A stretch of DNA of 64,000 nt. It comes from Eremophila alpestris peregrina. Taxonomy: Eukaryota > Chordata > Aves > Passeriformes > Alaudidae. Under the pieces are notes generated by a model. That model had not been told where the DNA came from and did not search any database. It saw only the letters and a program-made list of their open reading frames with translations. This document shows positions 50,001 to 63,420 of the stretch, piece after piece. The stretch covers positions 19,519,578 to 19,583,577 of the forward strand of contig WMCF01000008.1 of NCBI GenBank assembly GCA_009792885.1, written 5' to 3'. Positions within the stretch are counted from its first letter, which is position 1. Every line of letters begins with the position of its first letter. The position numbers were made by a program, and so were the translations under genes.

Positions 50001-53000
50001 GAGCTCCTTTCGTACCAAATCCTGAACTGCTAATGCAAGCTCTTGCACTTATCCTTAGAAAAGGATGAATTGTGTTCATGGGAGCTTTTTATATGAAGAC
50101 CTTAAATATTGCATTTCTCTGTAAAATTTTGAGGTATTTATATAAAGAAAAAAAATGAAATTATGCTATTTCTGCCCATAATTATGGAAAACTTGGTCTC
50201 AAAATTTTTTGCATGGGTGTGAGGGCAAAAGGATCTCACTGATGAAATGAGAAAAAGGAACCAGCTTTTTGGACTAAGTGGTGCTTTGGTTGGTTTTACA
50301 ATTTTATTTTTACTATCAGCTATTTTAGGCACACCATTTTTATTTAAGGCAACAAAAGGCATAGTTGATCTTGATGAATGTTTCAGAGATGAAGATGACA
50401 CCTAAAGGGACCAAAAAGCATTCACTAGAATCAAAACATAGTTTACACAAAATAGTAACTGAATGTTGGAACATTCTGGTTTCGTATTATTGAGATAATG
50501 GATAATGATAATAATGGAATAAGTAGATTAACCATTTATTTAAATACATTAGGCTAGTACGTGTAGAAGCTAACAGGTTCAGAGCACAAATTCACTTGTT
50601 TCTGTTTTTTTTTTTTTAAGTCATAATTGGTGTCTGCATGTATTTAAGGATATGGGCTTTTTGCTCTCTTCAGGTTCTCTTCAAAAACCTAAGTACTCAC
50701 TGGCATGGGATTTATAGTTGGTACAGTTTAATTTGGAGAACTTGTTTCAAAAGGATGTTTTTTTTTATATTAACTTAAGGAGGATGATCTTGTGAGAATG
50801 CCTTTTGACACCAGATACATATTAATTGCAACCTATTAGCACTTCCACAGTTTCCTTCCAGTTACTTGAAAACACTGACAGACTTGAGGTCAGTTTAATA
50901 TTCTATGGGGTCTGTCATTTTAGATGTCTGGTGTAGGCCAGTTCTTTGAAAAGCTTCATAAAAGTTTTAGGGCACCCCCAGGAAAGATGCATAACACAGG
51001 TTTATTTAGGTCATCCTTTTTGTTGAAGAAGCTCTAATGCCTTCAGTGTTCTGGATCACCAACCACAATTTGGCATGTAATGGAGATTGTCTCCCTGTTA
51101 GCAGTCTAATTATTTTCCTGAAAGAAATGAGGAGGAGATAAGATACAACAAATTAAAACATGCTTTACATGATCTCGACCTCTTCCACGCTATGGAGAGA
51201 CCCAATAAAGTGGAACTTCAGGGTTTGTGATGTACAGCTTTCTCTTCAGACAACAACAGCTGTTGCATGGAAAGTGGATCAGTGCTGAAATCCAGAGTCT
51301 CTTGCACTACACATCGTTACATGTGTATTTGCATTTTCAGACTGGCACTCCCCTTTTCACTCTCACCTGTGTGGTATCAGAGAGGCTGTGCAGCTGCACA
51401 GAGACATACAGCTGCTGTTGAAACTGTGTTTGTACAGTCTCTCTGGAGACTCATATTGGTGGATAATCACTATTCATTTGAGAATGCCATAAGGATTCTA
51501 TATTAGCGTGGTTGTAAAAGACCTGTATTTCAAACTTTTAAATGAGGTAGGTGGTTGATGGATAGAGTTTAGTGCATTTCTTATACCAATCCTTTGATTT
51601 GGATGTGCTTATAGGAAGACAGAAGGGAATAGCTCATTGAATGTAGATGAAAAATTTTTCCAGTAATGGTTCATTTTTTGTTTGTTTGGTGAATGTTGTT
51701 GTCCCAAGCAAAGGAGGATGCCTTGTAGGTCTGACATTACACTGCAGAGGTAATTAGTGTTGGGTAGTGAGGTATGTCTCCACTGTAGTAAGCATTATGT
51801 GATGTTAGCTACTTGGTTATTAGATAAATTCTGAATATCTGTTAATCTGAACAAACCAATTAGAAAATCAGCAATGGCCCACACTGTTACATAACAGTGA
51901 ATTTGGTCTGCTTTGCTTAATTGTTTTTTCCCTAATCTCACTACTGTTTTACTCAGTCTCAAAGGAAAACAAAACGTATCTGGACCTTGGTTTTTGCAAT
52001 TAATAGCATGTTGCACTGAGACATACACTATACATGTTTTTGTTGATGCTGTCTTCTCGGCAGCTAAAGGCAGTGGAGATTTTTTTCATCTAGCCTGGTA
52101 ATAGGACAAAACATGACAGTTTAATATCCTATTTGCCAGAATCTTCCAGGAGATAGTAACATATTATTCTGCATTTCTTTTTAATCTGAAAATCCTTATG
52201 TGGAAGGATTTTTCTATCACTTAATTATGAAAGGATGATAACTCTTGATCTTTTTAAGTTATCCTTCCTGGTACCTTTTCCAGGTCTCAGCACAGAGCCC
52301 TTAAAGTCCTCTGGATGTGGAAATGATATCACAAAATATTTCATTAGGAGTTACACTAATGCCAGTGAATTTTCTTTTGTGCCTTTATATCATGACATCT
52401 GTGTGTTGCATTCAACAATATCTCAGGGAGTCTCCAAATCAATGTGAAACAACAGGACACTTTTTTTCTCCTTTTAGCAGTCAAACAGATATTCAGCCCT
52501 GACTGAATTGCTGTCTCTCTCTGTGACCAGAGAGAGGTGTGTAGTTTCACAGTAGTAGTACACTTGAAGTATCTCAATACAAGTGAAAATTCTTACAAGA
52601 TGCTTATGGACTCCATTTGAGCCAGAGTTAATCCAATCAGGGTCTCTCTGTCTCCTGACTCTCTCGGTTCTAGAATTTTCTCATGTAATTTCTTTAGGCT
52701 TCAAGTTTTGATTAGCAATCCACTGTAGAAGGTTGCTATATTAATTTAATTAATTGTTTCCCTGAATTGCAAAAAACTACTATCTAATTGATTTCTTGAT
52801 CTTAAACACACAAAAAAACCCCACAAAACCCACACAAAAACCACCAAACCAACCCACCAAACACCAAAAACTCAACCCATTCAACAAACAGGCAGTAAAG
52901 GAGAAAACCTCTCATTTTCATGTACCATCAGATTGAATTTCTAGGACTGGTATTTATTGTTTCACTTACTCTTGGATTTGTAGAGGGTGGTATAAACTTT

Positions 53001-56000
53001 TGTTTGCATGTTTTAATTGAACTACTTTGTCACTTTGTGTTAGAAAGATTTACCTGTCAAATCCTTAGAGATGTGTAACTTCTCAAAATCTTTTAAACTT
53101 AAAAGTCATATCTTGAAAAAGTAATGTTAATGGTGAATTCCTAATCTCTAAGTAAACCAAACTAGAGAAGGTATGGTAGAAAGGGCTTAAAAAAGTCAGC
53201 AAATGCATGGCTGAAATCCAGAAATCAGTAAATGAGAAGTGAGGTTTTAAATTCTCACTGATCTCTGTCAACTCCATTTCAAATCTATTTTAATACTAAT
53301 TTCAAAACTCAACAACAAATTCTTATATCCTGAGAAATGTAAAGGCAGAACACAGACAGTGATGATTTAAATATTTTCTAAGTGATTTTTTCACGAGTTT
53401 TGCTTGGTTTACATTTTCCACCATGGGGTATTTCTGAAAAGCTACATTGGAAAACTAGATTTTTCTCAAGCTTTTATTTCCTAAAGTACTGTAGAGATGG
53501 CTTTTTCTATTTCATGTTGCCTTAAAAAAGCTATACTCCTCACTGAGCAAGCAAGAGGTTTCTTCAAAGTTAAATGCAGGCATTAAGTTTCTATCCACCC
53601 AAGATCCTCAACGGGAAACAACATTATCTTAAACAGAGCATACAAGGAGAAACAGATTACCCAGCCTGTTCCAGTTACTAAATGCCTTCTTCAAGCATTG
53701 CTAGTGAACAGTCTCTACCTCATTAGGGAAACTTTCTTTCCACTTGGCCTTGCCATTAAACCATTTCTCCAAATTTCCTTATTCAGATTTTCCTATTAAC
53801 TTAAGATCATTGCATTAATTTAATGTCGTTGTTTAGCTTGCTTAGTTTTAAATGTGATGTGTACAATCCCTTATTTTATTGAATTATTCTTTTATATAAA
53901 CGTCTGTCCTGTACCTCCTTAGCAAAACAAAAATACTGAGCAAATTACATATTCTTAATCTGTAGTATATAATGTCAGGCATTTATTATGGTCCCTCTTT
54001 GGACCTTTCACTTTTCTTATTTGCTAGGATTGCAAACACAGCCCCAAATCCTGGTGTGGTTCTGATAATTTTTACTGCTTTATATTTTACTCTGTAGTTC
54101 CTCTCACCTAGGTAGTGATGGTCCTTACAGAAATTAGTGATCAGAAGGGATTAGAATTTTAAGAATAATGTAAAGGAAGAAGAACATGTCTGCAGGTGTT
54201 TTGAGCACGTGTCTAGGGCAGCTGTTCCCTGAGATACCCTGTCTGTACCTCAGTTGGCTTGTCCAGAATTGGCTTCCATCTGTCTGCTGGCCAGCATGTG
54301 GTCACTGAGAGTGCTCCAGCACTCAGAGCCAAGTCCCACTCAGTCTGCCTGCTTGCACAGTTGCCAGTGACTGACAGGATGATTAAAGACCGTGCTGCTG
54401 GTTGGTTGGGTTTTTTTTTCTTTTTTTCTTAGGAAATAGACAAAAGGTGCAGATCTGCATCTGTACTTAGAGATTCGTATGGTATTAGATGTGCATATGA
54501 TTTGATTTCTCAGGATGTCTTTGTGCTTCCTGATATCATAAGAACTGGTGCCAAAGTAACTGTTTGGATGCTCACCATGCTACAAGGGCAGCACTGCCCA
54601 GCTAGAAAGCTGCAACTGGGTGCTTGGAACTTATGAGCATCAAATTACTTTCAGCATTTTCCCTCAGCTTGAATGTCAGCATGCTGGTTTGCAGCCCAGC
54701 ATGAGAAAACAATCTCCTGGGGATGAGACCTTGGTATTTTTTTTTTATATTTAAGTTTTCTGTTCTTGGTGTACTTTTCATAAACTAGGAAAGGTTTTCC
54801 TCTGAGAGCAGCAGGCATCCTTTTTTCCCATGTGTTTGTGTCTGCAATTTTCACTGTGATAAAAATGCTTCATGAATAATATGTTTTTCTACTCCTTGCA
54901 TGTGGGTACTCCTGCAGAAGAGCCTTCCAAGTCTAAGAGTAGGAAGTATATTAATCAGAGATGAGATTTCAATTTCAAGGAAAACCAAGCTTTTATCAAG
55001 TCTTTATTCCTGATCAGCATAAGATTAGTCACAAATAAACACTTAATCTCCCTTTTTTGAGTCTAATCACTTGCAAGTGTTCTGTAATTTTTCTTTCTTT
55101 GAACATCAACAATAAAAGGAGTACGTCTGTCAGTTTATGCATTAAGTTACAGCTTATTTATTGGGTCTTTCTTTTTGGTTTATTGGTTCTCCTTGGTTTG
55201 TTTATGTCTAGGCAATCTGGAATGCTGGTAGAAATCTGTGGACAAATTAATGGATTCAGTATCCTAATGCTACCCCTTCACTGTTCTGCTGGTTGTCTCT
55301 GAATGCAATTCAGTTTGTAATGCTTTCAAAGAGTGTTTCCTTTAGAAGTAGTTAAATTACATGGAAACAGAAGGAAACAAAGCAAATCTAAATGTCCAGT
55401 TCTGTACTGTTTTTTGCAGTATTGTAATGAGCTGTGACACATGCAGTGTGATCAGTAGTACTGAAATGCCCACTGGAACCTCTTTGGATTTACTCTCTTG
55501 TCATCTCTTACACCTTCCTCCAGGGCAGTAGTGCAGAAGTCTTTTACTTGAGATAAATCTGCAAATTAGAAAATATCCTTAATGTTTGCCTTCAGTTAAA
55601 TAGTTTTGTAATTTTGAAGTTTAATCTTTCATAATGGAAAGCAAGTTACCTACTTTTCTTGGCTTTTGAGCTTTTGTAGCTCAATAAAACTGAGCAGAAA
55701 GCTATGAAAAGAATTCCAAAGCAATACAGCCAAATCATTTAAAAAACTTGATTAAAAAAAAAAAGCAATGAGCAAGATTCCCAAATTAGTAACATTCAAG
55801 CAGCAATATTGTCTCAGATCAAAATCCAAGTTGTTCAGTATCCTTTGTCAGATACTGCTAAATCAAAGGAGATTTCTGATGGAAAAATACCAGGGCAGGG
55901 GAGGCTCATGCGAGGATTTCCAGAATTGTCTTCAGTTCTAATTACCAGGGCTCAGGGAGATTTTCTACCTGTCCACATCTCCATTACTGGTAACAGCATA

Positions 56001-56699
56001 AGGCAATTAACCAGTTCTTCAGTTTTGTCTTTTAACAACTAGAAGAGCTTGTGGTTACTGTATTTGTTTTCCATGCAGGCACTTCTGTGTCTGGAAAATG
56101 AGCCTTACATCAATTGTTAAAATGTTACCTTTTCTCATTTCATAGAAGTTTGGTTTTGGGAAGGCATATGGGTTATGTTTTAGAAGCCCCGTTGTCTTAT
56201 CTCACTCCACAATCAATTCCTCCAATGTAGTAATGGTGGTTTTAGTTGCTGTCTGACCATTCTTTCTCTGCTTGTGTTAGGAGGGAATAATAGAGAAGTT
56301 TCCTTATATACAGACATTTCTTCTGACAGTGGCATATTATCCTAAAAATTTTACAGATGTTCAATTATGGAAAGACCAAGTAAGCTGTTCATTGGGACTC
56401 CAGTAACTGATTTAAGTTGTGTAACTGGAGAAAAAAGTTCATTTGAAACACCAATTCTGATCTGAGACTTACAGCAGTAGTCAGTGATTAATTGTAAATG
56501 ATCTCTGTTGCCTCATTCCAACTCTCAGCATTCTGACTGGACTTCAGATATGCTGCAAATACAAGTGAGAAAATGAAACAAGGGAACCAGATAAATGATG
56601 CATTCCATTTGTCTCCCTCTGTTTTACTGCATGCTTTGAGCTGATGAGTGTTCTGTGCCTTAATTCTGGCAAGGGGCTCAGAGGGGAAGAAGAAGGAGT
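50001..56699. other. Intronic stretch, only low-complexity features recognised
   Basis: AT-rich intron. It contains a C/A-rich tract (52804-52890). No exon, RNA gene or interspersed repeat recognised. Confidence 0.5.
52804..52890 (+). repeat. C/A-rich low-complexity tract
   Basis: About 87 bases made almost only of A and C (AAACACACAAAAAAACCCCA, then CACCAAACCAACCCACC). G is absent and only a few T occur. It is irregular rather than a fixed-unit repeat. Confidence 0.88.
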
Positions 56700-56734
56700 G
56701 TGTCTCAAAGTGTGCTGGGAGTCCACAGCCCCAC

Positions 56735-56930
56735 CATGGCAGTGCAGCTCACTGTGATGCTTTTAGCTCTCTTTTTCTCTTGGACTACTGAGCACATCCA
56801 TCAAGGCTCACTGGGAAGTAAGCTAAAGCTTTCATCCTCCCACATGAAAGAGATTCACCACTTTTCTAATCCAACTAGCAGTGAGTACTGCTTCAGAAAG
56901 TCAATTTCTGCTGATGATGAACTGATCTGA
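56735..56930 (+). other. Open frame with signal-peptide-like start, unassigned
   Basis: The ATG at 56735 is in a strong context (CCACCATGG). It opens a 64-residue frame that starts MAVQLTVMLLALFFSWTTEH, a plausible signal peptide, and ends ADDELI-stop. A GTGAGT donor-like site falls at about 56879-56884. Just downstream, a second frame (56945-57166) also starts hydrophobically (MSFFCTWVLLMLPLSEC) and then turns basic and polar. I recognise neither. They could be remnants of a small secreted-protein gene, or chance. Confidence 0.25.
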
Positions 56931-57189
56931 AAGGAAAAGGTAAAATGTCCTTCTTCTGTACTTGGGTTCTCCTGATGCTGCCATTATCTGAATGCAGTTA
57001 TAGTTCAACATGTTCAACACTGATGTTGAACTTCAGAGCTAAGACTGAAAGGAAGGATAGATCCAAGTGCACACCAAACACAGGCCCTGAAGAGAAGATG
57101 GATAAAAGACCCAGAGGAATAAAAGACCATCACCCTCATGTGAGTAACAAGTTTCTCACTGTTTGAGGAGTGAGCTTTAAACACACGGG

Positions 57190-60100
57190 ATTCATGGTAG
57201 TGGCCATTGGCCCAGATATATATGGATGCCCTTCTTTTGGACACTTCTGAAACAAAAGTTGAGATGTCACCCCATGATCTACTTGAAAAGTATTCTCCTG
57301 GAAAGATGCCTTGTTTCTGATATTAAGCAAGGAGAGCTCTCCTACATTTGAGGATGAACCCAGAAGGAGAACGCAGCTCTTGTTTCCTTGGCAATATTAC
57401 AAAGATAGGTCTGAGAACTGCAGGTGGGCTGCATCCTTCCATTGTGCGAGCCTGATCATCATGACCCAACAGGTGTGAAGTTTGCATCTAACTGCATTCT
57501 GTAGGCCTGTGGAGAATTAATTGTCTGCCAGCATTATAATGTTTGATGATGCAGAGGTCAGACTTCTATAACAAAATATGGCAGCAAGAAAAGAAAAATT
57601 TACATGTGAGAGCTGCTATAACTATTTTGAGACTGCCTGTGGAACAAAGATAAGGCCTCCTTGAACAGGATTCACTGAGAAATTTCCAGGCAGTTGAGGG
57701 GAAGATGATTTAACTTGTGAAATGCAGATTTCTGTTCTACCATTAACTCTGAGAAGAATTGTGTTAATGTTAGGAATGGAGTGGGGAGTTTTAAACAAGC
57801 TTTTGTCTTTGCACAGGCCTCTGGCAGTAGGCTGTAACTTTACTGAGGTGGCCAGCACCCCAAAACCCACTCTTATTGCAAGTTCTTAGTAATGGCCTAT
57901 TAGGTCTATTACAAAATGAATTATTTACTTGATAGATACAAATTTAACAGACATAAGACTTTAAAAGGTGACTTACTACACAGGATAAACAGAAACACCA
58001 CTAGCAGGTAAACTCTACAGTGTGATTGAAGTACCTCTATTACAGATAGCGAAGAAATAGTATAGATTAGGATTAAATGTATTTTACCATCCAATTGCTG
58101 ATGGGACATACAGATCATCCTTCCTCTCAGTTTCTGGAAAAGTCTCCAGGGAGATACATTCAAACTTTGTGGGAGAAGCCCTGCAGATTTCCAGTAAGTG
58201 TGTAGGAGACTTCTGTCTCTGTGATAATTTGTGTAGCTTTTATAGTGACTTTCAGTCAATGATGTTTAAATTTTCTCTCTCTCTACATCTGCTCTCCAGA
58301 CCAAGATGTTTATTCTCAGCTGGGGGTCTCAGCCCTCTTTGCACCAGAGATAACCACCTGTTGGGTTATCTCACCCATATACAACAGCTGATGTGTTGGT
58401 AGAGAAGGGAATGTCCTGCCTCAGTGCATCACTTCAGAATCAGAGAATCAGACTGATCACTGTCTGGCTTAGCATTGTTTTATGGCTCTCAATCTGAATA
58501 TACATGGTAATTTCTCCTGAATTAAGGATGAAGAGTTGCTGGGGCTGTAGGCTTCACAGTAATTATTTGTTCAGACCTAATTTCCTCCACTGAAATGAAA
58601 GGTACATCTGTCTTTTCCTAAAGTGAGACAGGAGGCAAATGCTGCTTCCAAAATGTTCATATTTAACCATAATGAGGTTGAATAAGTTATCCTGAAGGAC
58701 TGAAAAAATGTGTAGGTAAATAACATGTGGTACAGGGACTAGAATAACTTAAGTAGTCAAAGAATGAGACATTACTTTTAGAAGTATGTAAGCCCTGTGT
58801 TTGTCTATGAACCCAGACCCAATCTTTTATAAAAGTAATAGTGAATACAGGTGGCAGGGGAGTCTGCAAAGCACAAGCAGGCATAGACTGAAAGCTGTGT
58901 GCAGTGTAAGCAGTAATAAGTTGTCCTTATTACTGTTTGTTTGGAGAGGGGGGAAAAACCTTTTTTATTGAAAGCTCTTAAAATACACTGAGGTTAACAA
59001 TGTAGGAAACATTACTTATTACAGTCTGCAAATCTAATTTTTGGCAATGGTCTTAATTTGCTTGTTAGCCTAAGTTAGAGGCGATGTTAATGGATGTTAA
59101 GTTTGTGCTGTTGAACTGTCAGAAAAGGTTATGGTTAAACAGCAGTGAGGACATGTTAACAGCTTTTGCTGAGAGTGTTCCCTTTCCACTCAATGGACTC
59201 TGACACAGGAGTTGGTGATTTGAAAAGGAGGTCTACTTTCCCTGTGGAAGTACTGTCACAGCTAGCCTTATGACAGTCTATAAATTGGAGTTTGTTACCT
59301 TCTCCAAAAGACCCTTGATACTCTACTAAAGCAGCCTTGCTACATTTTCATCTCCTTGTTCTCTGCGTAGAGCAGGGTAGCAGAAAGGTCTCCTGCACCT
59401 GCTGCATGTTCAAGTCCATTGCTTTGTTTGAGGAAATGCTCAGACTTCAGTGTCCAGCATTCTTTTACTGGATACCAGTGTAACAACTGAATAATGTTTG
59501 TTAGACTATTTGAACTAATGGAAGCATTTAGCTCAGTCTTTGTTGATTCTTTTAAACATTTATTTGTTTGTCTTTAAAACACATTTCTCAATTTTGCAAA
59601 TCTGTGATCATGAAACAGTTGCTGTTCTGGTTGAAATCAACTGGAGACATAAGTCTGCTGCAATTGAGAGATTCAGAATGAGTACAAAATACCTAATCTG
59701 CTATGGGAGGGGGTGAGAGCGTGTGTGCAGGAGTGTGTCGGATTTTTGGGGGGATTTCTCTTTATTCATTAATTGAGTAAGCTTTGTGATGAAAGAAGGT
59801 GAAGTGGGTCTGGAATTTACAGAAGCTTAAAATGGAAGTCAGAAAAAGTCACAAAATGACACTTCTAAAGGTGATTTCTGTAAAAAGTTCTTGGTACTTG
59901 TAATTCACATGTTGCTGCGTGATGAGATCCAGCTGCTGCCTGTCAGACAGATGGCCTAAGCATGGCCCATTAGTGAAATAAAATGCATTCATGAAAAACA
60001 ACTACAGGGGAGGCTGTTTACATTTAAAATTCAACACACATTTAGCTAATTAATAGAGCTTCAACAAGGGACTCATCACATTACAGCCTTCAGAAATTTA

Positions 60101-60425
60101 TTTATTCTGGACTAGAGCAGCAAATCAGGCTCCATTTTGCAGAAATGCTAAGATTCTGCAAAACATTTGGATTGACAGGTCTGTTTAAATCTCCCTCAAT
60201 TTGTTATATCTGTGCCAAGTTTCAACATGTCCAGTCCAAGCCCAGAAACCAGCTTTCTGCCTTACACAGAAGCTGGTTGAAATTTGTCTGGAGTTCCTGA
60301 AAAATAATGAGACACGGTGTTTTAAAAAGCATGATTTAAAACAGATTTTCCCAGTGATTATCTGCGCAGATGAAGGGTGAATAAGGTACCAAAACTCGGT
60401 GGGAGTTCTCTGTGCAGAGCATATG
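57190..60425. other. Intronic stretch, nothing recognised
   Basis: Mixed A/G- and T-rich intron. The 112-codon minus frame (57921-58259) has no recognisable domain. Confidence 0.5.
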
Positions 60426-60910
60426 CTGAGCTGGAAGGGAACCACATGGATCATCGAGTCCAGCTCCTGCTCTGCTCAGCACCATCCCCAGGAGTCACAC
60501 CCTGTGCCTGAGAGCATTGTCCAAATGCTGCTCGAGCTCTGTCAGGCTGGTGTTGTGATCACTGCCCTGGGGAAGCTGTTCCAGTGCCCAAACACCCTCT
60601 GGGTGAAGAACCTGTTTCTAACATCCAACCTGAGCATTCTCTGACAGAACTTCAGGCCATTCCCTTGAGTCCTATCGCTGGTCACCACAGAAAAGAGATC
60701 AGTGTCTGCCCCTCCTCTCCCCTGATGAGGAACTTGCAGACCACAATGAGGTGTCCCATCAGTCTCCTCCAGGCTGAACAGACCAAGTGACTTCAGCTGC
60801 TCCTAATTTGGCTTCCCCCCAAGGCCCTTCACCATCTTCATTGCTGTCCTTTGGATGCTCTCCAATAGCTAATATTTTTCTAATATCACCCAAAACTGCA
60901 CACAGTTACT
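60426..60910 (-). mobile_element. CR1 LINE fragment, antisense
   Basis: GAGCTGGAAGGGAACCACAT, CATCGAGTCCAGCTCCTGC, GGGGAAGCTGTTCCAGTGCC, CTCCTCCAGGCTGAACAGAC, TTGCTGTCCTTTGGATGCTC and CACCCAAAACTGCACACAG are successive antisense CR1 landmarks reaching into the end of ORF2. About 485 bases; the terminal 3' tail is missing or decayed. Confidence 0.95.
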
Positions 60911-62698
60911 TACAGTTCTAGCATATGAGTCTGTATTTTGAATAGAAACTGCTGGTGCTGCCTTGCCTTCTGTGGGGGCTGGGCTTGATAATCAAATTCA
61001 TCATCTACAATACAGACCCAGTGAACTTGGATGGCAACAAGCAAGAGGTTGCCATAAGCAAAGCTGAATGTTTGTTTTTCTAATTTGCATAACTAATTGA
61101 CAGCTTATTAGGAAAGCTGAAAGCTAGAGGCAGGAAAACAAATTGGTTACAGCAGAGGAAAATGACTATTACAGCATTTGGGTACTGGGGACACTTAAGC
61201 CACATTAAAAATTATCCTTCAGGAGGGCAGATGGAGCAGTGTTTCAGAAGGCCTCAGAAATAAGTTTCAGCTGAGTGTGTTGGTATTGCCACTCGTTTCA
61301 TTCCATGGCTGTGCTTCTGCATCACACTGCCTGACTGCTACAGCCATGGCCAAAGCAACTATAAATTTTGTTCCTTGTTCTGGTTTTCTTCTCTGAGAGC
61401 TCCAGTTGTCCTGTTTCTGCATCTCCATGACATGCTGGATGGCTGCACTGTTCACCTGCATGGCGGCTGGTGGGCAGGAGTGCTGACCATGTGGGATGCT
61501 GCTGGCTGGTCTGTGACTGCTTCCACATGCAAGGCACCCAGTGCTGCTTCCCAGGGCTCCTCTGTCTGCCAGCAGCATCCTGAACCACACTTCTGGAAGA
61601 GGAACTTTGGTGAGGATAGTATCAACTGTATTGTGCTGATTGACAGACAGGATAACCAAGTGTAGGGAAGGAAAGGATGTATCTAGCCTCAAAGAAAACA
61701 TGTAAAAAGCAAACAGCTTTGCCTGCCAGAACATCTACCTCAAACACCCTAAAATAAAAAAGTGTTAAATATGTTAAAATAGTTCTAGTCATGTATGTTT
61801 TGTGGCCATGTAAAAGCAACAGTATTAAAGATAAGAAATATTCAAAAATTAGCTTCAGAGGTAGAAGAGGAGGCTCTTTATGCAGTCTGCTGATCTATGT
61901 TTGAGAGTGGGAGAAACTTGTTTCTTAATTTCTGTTATAAGGAGGGGAAAGTTAAGGAAAAATTATTTTTAGGTGGCTTTGATTGGAGATTTCATGTAGC
62001 TGGTTGTAAAATACCGTCAGATCTTTTTAGGGCTTCTTGCAATGATTTTTCATATAAGACTTCTAAGGAATATCTTTTGGGTCATGTAAAAATAGGACTT
62101 AAAGAGTAGAATTTCCATGGCAGCATTCTGAAGCTCATCCTGCCTGTTTAGCTGGCCCTGTGCCTTGCACTGGGAGCATTTCAGTATGTTCTTGAGGAAA
62201 ATGTTGTGAGGAGGAGGAGGTTTGTTAAGAACTAGCTAAAGTTTAGACAGCCAGAGGGCTGTATGAAAAAGATGGGCATTATCTAAGCCAGAAAAGAACT
62301 AGGTTGATGAAAATTGGAAAAAGATTGTACCAGATTTTTAAAAACAAACCATAGGAGAAGGCAATAACTTCAAGATAATGCAGTGTTTGTAAATGAAATC
62401 ATAACATCCTATTTTAGAGAAATTAGGAAAAAGTCTGTAAAAACGCCCAATAAATAGGAAAAAGCAATTTAAATAAATGTCAGTTAAGCAGAGCATGTAT
62501 ATTAAAAGCTGAAAATAATTTCCAGTAGTCCAAATGACTAGTTGTACAAATGGTTCTCATTTGAAGGGGACAGATATCTTCAGGTGCAGCGTATTTTCAG
62601 ATAGCAGGAACCAAAACTATGATCTGTAGAGAGCAAGTGATAACTCCGCAGAAGGAAAGCTACTCAAGAAAGAAAACAAAACCATAATTATTCTACAT
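60911..62698. other. Intronic stretch, nothing recognised
   Basis: A GC-richer patch at about 61260-61600 gives long overlapping frames on both strands (155 codons on the minus strand, 61267-61734) with no recognisable domain. The remainder is A/G-rich intron. Confidence 0.45.
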
Positions 62699-63256
62699 GA
62701 ATCACAGAACAGTTATGGTTGCAAGGGACCTCTGGAGAACATCTAGTCCAAACCTCCTGCCAAGGTACTGTCCCTTATAGCAGGTGACAGAGGAACCTGT
62801 ACAGGTAGATTTTGGGTGTCTCCAGACAGGGGGATTCCATGACCTTCCTGGGCAGCCTGTTCCAGAGCTCTGTTATCCTCAGTGTGAAGTCTTATGTTGA
62901 GGTGTTTTAGTTTATGGCCTTTGCTCACTGGGCACAGGTGAAAAAGTCTGGCACCATCCCCTTGGCACCTGCCTTTGAGATATTTATATGCATTCATGGG
63001 ATCCCCTCTCAGTCTTCCTAAGACTAAATAAGCCCTGCTCCCACAAGTCTTTCCTCGTAAGAGAGATGCTCCAGTCCCCAAATCATCTTTGTGGCCTCTG
63101 CAGGACCCTCTCCAGTCATTTTTTGTCTTTCCTGTACTGAGGAGCCCAGAACTGGACACAGCACTCCAGGTGTGGCCTCACTGGGGCCAGTAGAGGGGCA
63201 GGATCACCTCCTTCAACCTGCTGGCCACACTCTTCCCAGGGCACACCAGGATATCA
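62699..63256 (-). mobile_element. CR1 LINE fragment, antisense, longest in the window
   Basis: It runs from GAATCACAGAACAGTTATGG through GGGCAGCCTGTTCCAGAGC, GGGATCCCCTCTCAGTCTTC and GAACTGGACACAGCACTCCA to CACACTCTTCCCAGGGCAC. The distal part corresponds to the C-terminal end of the CR1 ORF2 region read on the minus strand. A 138-codon minus frame (62743-63159) is a relic of this element, not a host gene. Confidence 0.96.
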
Positions 63257-63358
63257 AACTGTAATGGTTTTAATGACTTCAGTTGCTGTCTATGGCTACA
63301 TTTGTTCCATCTCCAGGAAGGGATATAGCAGACGAAAAAGAGCCATAGGAAAAAACAT

Positions 63359-63420
63359 TATATATATATATATATATTTGTATATTTGTGTATTTTTGTG
63401 TATATATTTTATATTTATTT
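63359..63420. repeat. (TA)n microsatellite with AT-rich extension
   Basis: About nine pure TA units (63359-63377), then TTTGTATATTTGTGTATTTT and TATATATTTTATATTTATTT. Confidence 0.95.

Noticed and set aside
62743..63159. 138-codon minus frame as a host gene
   Set aside because: It lies entirely in an antisense CR1 element and is a remnant of its coding region and tail.
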